NCBI GenBank assembly: GCA_958295665.1
Contig: OY282560.1
Location: 99,859,930-99,923,929 of the forward strand
Direction: 5' to 3'
DNA: 64,000 nt
Origin: Tipula vernalis
Lineage: Eukaryota; Arthropoda; Insecta; Diptera; Tipulidae
The first letter of the stretch is position 1; every line of letters begins with the position of its first letter. A program made the position numbers and the translations under genes. Shown in pieces: positions 54,282-64,000 of the stretch. The notes under the pieces are model-generated. The model was not told the origin of the DNA. It searched no databases and worked only from the letters and a program-made list of their open reading frames with translations.

Positions 54282-57042
54282 TATAATTCAGGTGATTTTC
54301 CATAAAATTGAATTTTCTACGAAATGTGTAGAAATATTCGAGCGATCTAAATGCCCGTTGGCATGACAATTACAGGTCTCAGCACCTATTGATAGAGGCA
54401 TCAATCATCGAAATCGGAGCCCAATTGCAGATTTTCGTTTTTTTATTATGAATTTATGGTCTATAGTTCAGGTGATTTTCCATAAAATTGAATTTTCTAC
54501 GAAATGTGTAGAAATATTCGAGCGATCTAAATGCCCGTTGGCATGACAATTACAGGTCTCAGCACCTATTGATAGAGGCATCAATCATCGAAATCGGAGC
54601 ACAATTGCAGATTTTCGTTTTTTTATTATGAATTTATGGTCTATAGTTCAGGTGATTTTCCATAAAATTGAATTTTCTACGAAATGTGTAGAAATATTCG
54701 AGCGATCTAAATGCCCGTTGGCATGAAAATTACAGGTCTCAGCACCTATTGATAGAGGCATCAATCATCGAAATCGGAGCCCAATTGCAGATTTTCGTTT
54801 TTTTATTATGAATTTATGGTCTATAGTTCAGGTGATTTTCCATAAAATTGAATTTTCTACAAAATGTGTAGAAATATTCGAGCGATCTAAATGCCCGTTG
54901 GCATGAAAATTACAGGTCTCAGCACCTATTGATAGAGGCATCAATCATCGAAATCGGAGCCCAATTGCAGATTTTCGTTTTTTTATTATGAATTTATGGT
55001 CTATAGTTCAGGTGATTTTCCATAAAATTGAATTTTCTACGAAATGTGTAGAAATATTCGAGCGATCTAAATGCCCGTTGGCATGAAAATTACAGGTCTC
55101 AGCACCTATTGATAGAGGCATCAATCATCGAAATCGGAGCCCAATTGCAGATTTTCGTTTTTTTATTATGAATTTATGGTCAGGTGATTTTCCATAAAAT
55201 TGAACATTTTAGTTCAGGTGATTTTCCATAAAATTGAATTTTCTACGAAATGTGTAGAAATATTCGAGCGATCTATATGCCCGTTGGCATGACAATTACA
55301 GGTCTCAGCACCTATTGATAGAGGCATCAATCATCGAAATCGGAGCCCAATTGCAGATTTTCGTTTTTTATTATGGATTCATGGTCTATAGTTCAGGTGA
55401 TTTTCCATAAAATTGAATTTTCTACGAAATGTGTAGAAATATTCGAGCGATCTAAATGCCCGTTGGCATGACAATTACAGGTCTCAGCACCTATTGATAG
55501 AGGCATCAATCATCGAAATCGGAGCACAATTGCAGATTTTCGTTTTTTATTATGGATTCATGGTCTATAGTTCAGGTGATTTTCCATAAAATTGAATTTT
55601 CTACGAAATGTGTAGAAATATTCGAGCGATCCAAATGCCCGTTGGCATGACAATTACAGGTCTCAGCACCTATTGATAGAGGCATCAATCATCGAAATCG
55701 CAGCCCAATTGCAGATTTTCGTTTTTTTATAATGAATTTATGGTCTATAGTTCAGGTGATTTTCCATAAAATTGAATTTTCTACGAAATGTGTAGAAATA
55801 TTCGAGCGATCTAAATGCCTGTTGGCATGACAATTACAGGTCTCAGCACCTATTGATAGAGGCATCAATCATCGAAATCGGAGCCCAATTGCAGATTTTC
55901 GTTTTTTTATTATGAATTTATGGTCTATAGTTCAGGTGATTTTCCATAAATTTGAATTTTCTACGAAATGTGTAGAAATATTCGAGCGATCTAAATGCCC
56001 GTTGGCATGACAATTACAGGTCTCAGCACCTATTGATAGAGGCATCAATCATCGAAATCGGAGCACAATTGCAGATTTTCGTTTTTTTATTATGAATTTA
56101 TGGTCTATAGTTCAGGTGATTTTCCATAAAATTGAATTTTCTACGAAATGTGTAGAAATATTCGAGCGATCTAAATGCCCGTTGGCATGAAAATTACAGG
56201 TCTCAGCACCTATTGATAGAGGCATCAATCATCGAAATCGGAGCCCAATTGCAGATTTTCGTTTTTTTATTATGAATTTATGGTCTATAGTTCAGGTGAT
56301 TTTCCATAAAATTGAATTTTCTACGAAATGTGTAGAAATATTCGAGCGATCTAAATGCCCGTTGGCATGACAATTACAGGTCTCAGCACCTATTGATAGA
56401 GGCATCAATCATCGAAATCGGAGCACAATTGCAGATTTTCGTTTTTTTATTATGAATTTATGGTCTATAGTTCAGGTGATTTTCCATAAAATTGAATTTT
56501 CTACGAAATGTGTAGAAATATTCGAGCGATCTAAATGCCCGTTGGCATGAAAATTACAGGTCTCAGCACCTATTGATAGAGGCATCAATCATCGAAATCG
56601 GACCCCAATTGCAGATTTTCGTTTTTTTATTATGAATTTATGGTCTATAGTTCAGGTGATTTTCCATAAAATTGAATTTTCTACGAAATGTGTAGAAATA
56701 TTCGAGCGATCTATATGCCCGTTGGCATGACAATTACAGGTCTCAGCACCTATTGATAGAGGCATCAATCATCGAAATCGGAGCACAATTGCAGATTTTC
56801 GTTTTTTATTATGGATTCATGGTCTATAGTTCAGGTGATTTTCCATAAAATTGAATTTTCTACGAAATGTGTAGAAATATTCGAGCGATCTAAATGCCCG
56901 TTGGCATGACAATTACAGGTCTCAGCACCTATTGATAGAGGCATCAATCATCGAAATCGGAGCCCAATTGCAGATTTCCGTTTTTTTATTATGAATTTAT
57001 GGTCTATAGTTCAGGTGATTTTCCATAAAATTGAATTTTCTA
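54282..57042 (+). repeat. 3082 bp offset duplication, copy 2
   Basis: Second copy of 51200-53960 with the same ordered marks. It lacks the three copy-1 changes listed there, so the copies are not simply the same read assembled twice. About 320 bp separate the end of the matched part of copy 1 from the start of copy 2. Confidence 0.92.
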
Positions 57043-58269
57043 CAAAATGTGTAGAAATATTCGAGCGATCTAAATGCCCGTTGGCATGACAATTACAGGT
57101 CTCAGCACCTATTGATAGAGGCATAAATCATCGAAATCGGAGCCCAATTGCAGATTTTCGTTTTTTTATTATGAATTTATGGTCTATAGTTCAGGTGGTT
57201 TTCCATAAAATTGAATTTTCTAAGAAATGTGTAGAAATATTCGAGCGATCTAAATGCCCGTTGGCATGACAATTACAGGTCTCAGCACCTATTGATAGAG
57301 GCATCAATCATCGAAATCGGAGCCCAATTGCAGATTTCCGTTTTTTTATTATGAATTTATGGTCTATAGTTCAGGTGATTTTCCATAAAATTGAATTTTC
57401 TACAAAATGTGTAGAAATATTCGAGCGATCTAAATGCCCGTTGGCATGACAATTACAGGTCTCAGCACCTATTGATAGAGGCATCAATCATCGAAATCGG
57501 AGCCCAATTGCAGATTTCCGTTTTTTTATTATGAATTTATGGTCTATAGTTCAGGTGATTTTCCATAAAATTGAATTTTCTACAAAATGTGTAGAAATAT
57601 TCGAGCGATCTAAATGCCCGTTGGCATGACAATTACAGGTCTCAGCACCTATTGATAGAGGCATCAATCATCGAAATCGGAGCCCAATTGCAGATTTTCG
57701 TTTTTTTATTATGAATTTATGGTCTATAGTTCAGGTGATTTTCCATAAAATTGAATTTTCTACGAAATGTGTAGAAATATTCGAGCGATCTATATGCCCG
57801 TTGGCATGACAATTACAGGTCTCAGCACCTATTGATAGAGGCATCAATCATCGAAATCGGAGCACAATTGCAGATTTCCGTTTTTTTATTATGAATTTAT
57901 GGTCTATAGTTCAGGTGATTTTCCATAAAATTGAATTTTCTACAAAATGTGTAGAAATATTCGAGCGATCTAAATGCCCGTTGGCATGACAATTACAGGT
58001 CTCAGCACCTATTGATAGAGGCATAAATCATCGAAATCGGAGCCCAATTGCAGATTTTCGTTTTTTTATTATGAATTTATGGTCTATAGTTCAGGTGATT
58101 TTCCATAAAATTGAATTTTCTACGAAATGTGTAGAAATATTCGAGCGATCTAAATGCCCGTTGGCATGACAATTACAGGTCTCAGCACCTATTGATAGAG
58201 GCATCAATCATCGAAATCGGAGCCCAATTGCAGATTTTCGTTTTTTTATTATGAATTTATGGTCTATAG

Positions 58270-59490
58270 TTCAGGTGATTTTCCATAAAATTGAATTTTC
58301 TACGAAATGTGTAGAAATATTCGAGCGATCTATATGCCCGTTGGCATGACAATTACAGGTCTCAGCACCTATTGATAGAGGCATCAATCATCGAAATCGG
58401 AGCCCAATTGCAGATTTTCGTTTTTTATTATGGATTCATGGTCTATAGTTCAGGTGATTTTCCATAAAATTGAATTTTCTACGAAATGTGTAGAAATATT
58501 CGAGCGATCTAAATGCCCGTTGGCATGACAATTACAGGTCTCAGCACCTATTGATAGAGGCATCAATCATCGAAATCGGAGCACAATTGCAGATTTTCGT
58601 TTTTTATTATGGATTCATGGTCTATAGTTCAGGTGATTTTCCATAAAATTGAATTTTCTACGAAATGTGTAGAAATATTCGAGCGATCTAAATGCCCGTT
58701 GGCATGACAATTACAGGTCTCAGCACCTATTGATAGAGGCATCAATCATCGAAATCGGAGCCCAATTGCAGATTTTCGTTTTTTTATTATGAATTTATGG
58801 TCTATAGTTCAGGTGATTTTCCATAAAATTGAATTTTCTACGAAATGTGTAGAAATATTCGAGCGATCTAAATGCCCGTTGGCATGACAATTACAGGTCT
58901 CAGCACCTATTGATAGAGGCATCAATCATCGAAATCGGAGCCCAATTGCAGATTTTCGTTTTTTTATTATGAATTTATGGTCTATAGTTCAGGTGATTTT
59001 CCATAAATTAGAATTTTCTACGAAATGTGTAGAAATATTCGAGCGATCTAAATGCCCGTTGGCATGACAATTACAGGTCTCAGCACCTATTGATAGAGGC
59101 ATCAATCATCGAAATCGGAGCACAATTGCAGATTTTCGTTTTTTTATTATGAATTTATGGTCTATAGTTCAGGTGATTTTCCATAAATTAGAATTTTCTA
59201 CGAAATGTGTAGAAATATTCGAGCGATCTAAATGCCCGTTGGCATGACAATTACAGGTCTCAGCACCTATTGATAGAGGCATCAATCATCGAAATCGGAG
59301 CACAATTGCAGATTTTCGTTTTTTTATTATGAATTTATGGTCTATAGTTCAGGTGATTTTCCATAAAATTGAATTTTCTACGAAATGTGTAGAAATATTC
59401 GAGCGATCTAAATGCCCGTTGGCATGACAATTACAGGTCTCAGCACCTATTGATAGAGGCATCAATCATCGAAATCGGAGCACAATTGCA
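58270..59490 (+). repeat. 2929 bp offset duplication, copy 1
   Basis: This block of about 1.2 kb matches 61199-62419. Both contain a TATATGCC unit, two D-end units, two N-end GAGCCC units and two successive units with CATAAATTAG (59001 and 59181; 61930 and 62110). The copies differ at the downstream edge, where copy 1 has a D-end GAGCAC unit and copy 2 an N-end GAGCAC unit. Confidence 0.85.
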
Positions 59491-61198
59491 GATTTTCGTT
59501 TTTTATTATGGATTCATGGTCTATAGTTCAGGTGATTTTCCATAAAATTGAATTTTCTACGAAATGTGTAGAAATATTCGAGCGATCTAAATGCCCGTTG
59601 GCATGACAATTACAGGTCTCAGCACCTATTGATAGAGGCATCAATCATCGAAATCGGAGCCCAATTGCAGATTTTCGTTTTTTTATTATGAATTTATGGT
59701 CTATAGTTCAGGTGATTTTCCATAAAATTGAATTTTCTACGAAATGTGTAGAAATATTCGAGCGATCTAAATGCCCGTTGGCATGACAATTACAGGTCTC
59801 AGCACCTATTGATAGAGGCATCAATCATCGAAATCGGAGCCCAATTGCAGATTTCCGTTTTTTTATTATGAATTTATGGTCTATAGTTCAGGTGATTTTC
59901 CATAAAATTGAATTTTCTACAAAATGTGTAGAAATATTCGAGCGATCTAAATGCCCGTTGGCATGACAATTACAGGTCTCAGCACCTATTGATAGAGGCA
60001 TAAATCATCGAAATCGGAGCCCAATTGCAGATTTTCGTTTTTTTATTATGAATTTATGGTCTATAGTTCAGGTGGTTTTCCATAAAATTGAATTTTCTAA
60101 GAAATGTGTAGAAATATTCGAGCGATCTAAATGCCCGTTGGCATGACAATTACAGGTCTCAGCACCTATTGATAGAGGCATCAATCATCGAAATCGGAGC
60201 CCAATTGCAGATTTCCGTTTTTTTATTATGAATTTATGGTCTATAGTTCAGGTGATTTTCCATAAAATTGAATTTTCTACAAAATGTGTAGAAATATTCG
60301 AGCGATCTAAATGCCCGTTGGCATGACAATTACAGGTCTCAGCACCTATTGATAGAGGCATCAATCATCGAAATCGGAGCCCAATTGCAGATTTTCGTTT
60401 TTTTATTATGAATTTATGGTCTATAGTTCAGGTGGTTTTCCATAAAATTGAATTTTCTAAGAAATGTGTAGAAATATTCGAGCGATCTAAATGCCCGTTG
60501 GCATGACAATTACAGGTCTCAGCACCTATTGATAGAGGCATCAATCATCGAAATCGGAGCCCAATTGCAGATTTTCGTTTTTTTATTATGAATTTATGGT
60601 CTATAGTTCAGGTGATTTTCCATAAAATTGAATTTTCTACGAAATGTGTAGAAATATTCGAGCGATCTAAATGCCCGTTGGCATGAAAATTACAGGTCTC
60701 AGCACCTATTGATAGAGGCATCAATCATCGAAATCGGAGCCCAATTGCAGATTTTCGTTTTTTTATTATGAATTTATGGTCAGGTGATTTTCCATAAAAT
60801 TGAACATTTTAGTTCAGGTGATTTTCCATATAATTGAATTTTCTACAAAATGTGTAGAAATATTCGAGCGATCTAAATGCCCGTTGGCATGACAATTACA
60901 GGTCTCAGCACCTATTGATAGAGGCATCAATCATCGAAATCGGAGCCCAATTGCAGATTTCCGTTTTTTTATTATGAATTTATGGTCTATAGTTCAGGTG
61001 ATTTTCCATAAAATTGAATTTTCTACAAAATGTGTAGAAATATTCGAGCGATCTAAATGCCCGTTGGCATGACAATTACAGGTCTCAGCACCTATTGATA
61101 GAGGCATCAATCATCGAAATCGGAGCCCAATTGCAGATTTTCGTTTTTTTATTATGAATTTATGGTCAGGTGATTTTCCATAAAATTGAACATTTTAG

Positions 61199-62419
61199 TT
61201 CAGGTGATTTTCCATAAAATTGAATTTTCTACGAAATGTGTAGAAATATTCGAGCGATCTATATGCCCGTTGGCATGACAATTACAGGTCTCAGCACCTA
61301 TTGATAGAGGCATCAATCATCGAAATCGGAGCCCAATTGCAGATTTTCGTTTTTTATTATGGATTCATGGTCTATAGTTCAGGTGATTTTCCATAAAATT
61401 GAATTTTCTACGAAATGTGTAGAAATATTCGAGCGATCTAAATGCCCGTTGGCATGACAATTACAGGTCTCAGCACCTATTGATAGAGGCATCAATCATC
61501 GAAATCGGAGCACAATTGCAGATTTTCGTTTTTTATTATGGATTCATGGTCTATAGTTCAGGTGATTTTCCATAAAATTGAATTTTCTACGAAATGTGTA
61601 GAAATATTCGAGCGATCTAAATGCCCGTTGGCATGACAATTACAGGTCTCAGCACCTATTGATAGAGGCATCAATCATCGAAATCGGAGCCCAATTGCAG
61701 ATTTTCGTTTTTTTATTATGAATTTATGGTCTATAGTTCAGGTGATTTTCCATAAAATTGAATTTTCTACGAAATGTGTAGAAATATTCGAGCGATCTAA
61801 ATGCCCGTTGGCATGACAATTACAGGTCTCAGCACCTATTGATAGAGGCATCAATCATCGAAATCGGAGCCCAATTGCAGATTTTCGTTTTTTTATTATG
61901 AATTTATGGTCTATAGTTCAGGTGATTTTCCATAAATTAGAATTTTCTACGAAATGTGTAGAAATATTCGAGCGATCTAAATGCCCGTTGGCATGACAAT
62001 TACAGGTCTCAGCACCTATTGATAGAGGCATCAATCATCGAAATCGGAGCACAATTGCAGATTTTCGTTTTTTTATTATGAATTTATGGTCTATAGTTCA
62101 GGTGATTTTCCATAAATTAGAATTTTCTACGAAATGTGTAGAAATATTCGAGCGATCTAAATGCCCGTTGGCATGACAATTACAGGTCTCAGCACCTATT
62201 GATAGAGGCATCAATCATCGAAATCGGAGCACAATTGCAGATTTTCGTTTTTTTATTATGAATTTATGGTCTATAGTTCAGGTGATTTTCCATAAAATTG
62301 AATTTTCTACGAAATGTGTAGAAATATTCGAGCGATCTAAATGCCCGTTGGCATGACAATTACAGGTCTCAGCACCTATTGATAGAGGCATCAATCATCG
62401 AAATCGGAGCACAATTGCA
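61199..62419 (+). repeat. 2929 bp offset duplication, copy 2
   Basis: Counterpart of 58270-59490. Its left edge coincides with the GAACATTTTAG insertion joint at 61164-61204, so the insertion lies at or next to the duplication breakpoint. Confidence 0.85.
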
Positions 62420-63920
62420 GATTTTCGTTTTTTTATTATGAATTTATGGTCTATAGTTCAGGTGATTTTCCATAAAATTGAATTTTCTACGAAATGTGTA
62501 GAAATATTCGAGCGATCTAAATGCCCGTTGGCATGAAAATTACAGGTCTCAGCACCTATTGATAGAGGCATCAATCATCGAAATCGGAGCCCAATTGCAG
62601 ATTTTCGTTTTTTTATTATGAATTTATGGTCTATAGTTCAGGTGATTTTCCATAAAATTGAATTTTCTACGAAATGTGTAGAAATATTCGAGCGATCTAT
62701 ATGCCCGTTGGCATGACAATTACAGGTCTCAGCACCTATTGATAGAGGCATCAATCATCGAAATCGGAGCCCAATTGCAGATTTTCGTTTTTTATTATGG
62801 ATTCATGGTCTATAGTTCAGGTGATTTTCCATAAAATTGAATTTTCTACAAAATGTGTAGAAATATTCGAGCGATCTAAATGCCCGTTGGCATGAAAATT
62901 ACAGGTCTCAGCACCTATTGATAGAGGCATCAATCATCGAAATTGGAGCCCAATTGCAGATTTTCGTTTTTTTATTATGAATTTATGGTCTATAGTTCAG
63001 GTGATTTTCCATAAAATTGAATTTTCTACGAAATGTGTAGAAATATTCGAGCGATCTAAATGCCCGTTGGCATGACAATTACAGGTCTCAGCACCTATTG
63101 ATAGAGGCATCAATCATCGAAATCGGAGCCCAATTGCAGATTTTCGTTTTTTTATTATGAATTTATGGTCTATAGTTCAGGTGATTTTCCATAAAATTGA
63201 ATTTTCTACGAAATGTGTAGAAATATTCGAGCGATCTAAATGCCCGTTGGCATGAAAATTACAGGTCTCAGCACCTATTGATAGAGGCATCAATCATCGA
63301 AATCGGAGCCCAATTGCAGATTTTCGTTTTTTTATTATGAATTTATGGTCTATAGTTCAGGTGATTTTCCATAAAATTGAATTTTCTACGAAATGTGTAG
63401 AAATATTCGAGCGATCTAAATGCCCGTTGGCATGAAAATTACAGGTCTCAGCACCTATTGATAGAGGCATCAATCATCGAAATCGGAGCCCAATTGCAGA
63501 TTTTCGTTTTTTTATTATGAATTTATGGTCTATAGTTCAGGTGATTTTCCATAAAATTGAATTTTCTACGAAATGTGTAGAAATATTCGAGCGATCTATA
63601 TGCCCGTTGGCATGACAATTACAGGTCTCAGCACCTATTGATAGAGGCATCAATCATCGAAATCGGAGCCCAATTGCAGATTTTCGTTTTTTATTATGGA
63701 TTCATGGTCTATAGTTCAGGTGATTTTCCATAAAATTGAATTTTCTACGAAATGTGTAGAAATATTCGAGCGATCTAAATGCCCGTTGGCATGACAATTA
63801 CAGGTCTCAGCACCTATTGATAGAGGCATCAATCATCGAAATCGGAGCACAATTGCAGATTTTCGTTTTTTATTATGGATTCATGGTCTATAGTTCAGGT
63901 GATTTTCCATAAAATTGAAT

Positions 63921-63941
63921 TTTCTACGAAATGTGTAGAAA
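63921..63941. repeat. Short dyad TTTCTAC-N7-GTAGAAA (representative of every L monomer)
   Basis: Perfect 7 bp inverted repeat with a 7 base centre (GAAATGT). It is present in essentially every long monomer; the given site is one of the last in the window. The CTACA variant changes only the centre. S monomers of region 1 read CTAAG, which mismatches the innermost pair. It could be a protein-binding dyad or a small hairpin; neither can be shown from sequence. Confidence 0.85.
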
Positions 63942-63957
63942 TATTCGAGCGATCTAA

Positions 63958-63971
63958 ATGCCCGTTGGCAT
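63958..63971. repeat. Short dyad ATGCC-CGTT-GGCAT in the L-specific block
   Basis: Perfect 5 bp inverted repeat with a 4 base centre, located in the 39 bp block found only in long monomers. Most L units keep both arms. Exceptions include ATGCCGGTTGGCAT (centre change), GTTGACATG (17784, 18466, 21250) and GTTATCATG (region 1), which break the right arm. Confidence 0.85.
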
Positions 63972-64000
63972 GACAATTACAGGTCTCAGCACCTATTGAT

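Larger units (their letters stand above)
1..64000. repeat. Uninterrupted ~180 bp satellite DNA array filling the whole window
   Basis: Every line of sequence is a variant of one monomer of about 180 bp, or of its 140 bp short form, arranged head to tail in one orientation. Anchors such as TTCAGGTGATTTTCC, TGTGTAGAAATATTCGAG and AATTGCAGATTTTCG recur from the first to the last monomer. I saw no inverted segment, transposon-like insertion or unique spacer. The consensus long monomer counts to 180 bases with 30 C and 34 G. The window starts and ends inside a monomer, so the array is longer than 64 kb. A satellite of this size and monomer length is usual for eukaryotic centromeric or pericentromeric heterochromatin. 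That location is inferred; I do not recognise this satellite family. Confidence 0.97.
33133..64000 (+). repeat. Region 9: monomeric long-unit satellite, 179/180 bp
   Basis: No 140 bp unit is seen here. Every unit has head ATAAAATTG or a point variant of it, and normally the 39 bp block. Units differ by a few recurrent alternatives: N-end or D-end, GAGCCC or GAGCAC, GATTTCCG or GATTTTCG, CTACG, CTACA or CTAAG, AAATGCC or TATATGCC, CATGACA or CATGAAA, and GCATCAA or GCATAAA. These are combined into local higher-order orders rather than scattered at random. Length changes are rare: a 23 bp loss at three sites, a 26 bp gain at four sites and a 14 bp loss at one site. No gene is seen. Confidence 0.95.

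Noticed and set aside
63838..63867. Longer stem between CGAAATCGG and AGATTTTCG within the monomer
   Set aside because: Pairing is imperfect (one bulged T), and the frequent right-arm variant GATTTCCG weakens the stem further; not convincing as a conserved structure.
63941..63965. CENP-B box-like sequence at ATTCGAGCGATCTAAATG
   Set aside because: The first half (TTCG-N4-A) fits the core, but the required CGGG is absent at the expected spacing, so the motif is not met.
1..64000. CRISPR array (regular direct repeats)
   Set aside because: The repeated unit is the whole 140-180 bp and there are no unique spacers; period and composition fit satellite DNA.
1..64000. Telomeric, rDNA, 5S or tRNA-derived origin of the repeat
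   Set aside because: I see no telomere-type short repeats, no A/B box pair in a tRNA-like fold, and no rRNA-like segment in the monomer.

Overview
This window is a single uninterrupted eukaryotic-type satellite DNA array from base 1 to base 64000. I find no gene, RNA gene, transposon, CRISPR array or unique sequence. Both ends fall inside a monomer, so the array continues beyond the window on both sides. All monomers I read point the same way (head to tail). By period I estimate roughly 370 monomers. The organism cannot be named from this sequence. A tandem family with a ~180 bp unit (consensus about 36% GC, 64 of 180 bases counted by hand) fits a centromeric, pericentromeric or other heterochromatic block of a eukaryote. 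CpG is not depleted in the consensus (7 seen, about 5.7 expected), a weak hint against heavy long-term germline methylation.

Two monomer classes make up the array. The long class (L) is 180 bp, or 179 bp when it ends in a 6-T, GGATTCA variant (D-end) rather than the 7-T, GAATTTA variant (N-end). The short class (S) is 140 bp and differs mainly by lacking a 39 bp internal block that begins AATGCCCGTTGG and ends CACCTA. I count monomers from TTCAGGTGATTTTCC.

Layout: (1) 1-8460, alternating S+L dimers with a 320 bp period. (2) 8461-11930, the same dimers broken by deletions and fused monomers. (3) 11931-15282, a 1279 bp higher-order repeat (eight monomers) in two full copies and one partial copy. 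(4) 15283-18540, S+L dimers whose L block often carries CATGCC instead of CATGAC. (5) 18541-19670, mostly L monomers. (6) 19671-22010, a second copy of most of region 4 with one dimer missing. (7) 22011-26300, a mosaic of old-type L, hybrid L and a second short type (S2). (8) 26301-33132, mostly hybrid L with occasional S2. (9) 33133-64000, only L monomers of 179/180 bp, grouped in variable higher-order patterns (for example a 1079 bp hexamer) and overlaid by duplications of about 1.2-3 kb.

The most interesting signal is the change along the window from an S/L dimer array to a monomeric array. The monomers of the second array look like recombinants, with an S-type head (ATAAAATTG) and an L-type tail (with the 39 bp block). 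Each L monomer also carries two short dyads, TTTCTAC-N7-GTAGAAA and ATGCC-N4-GGCAT; the second lies in the block that S lacks. Open reading frames up to 112 codons exist only because the repeat periods are mostly multiples of three; I do not call them genes.
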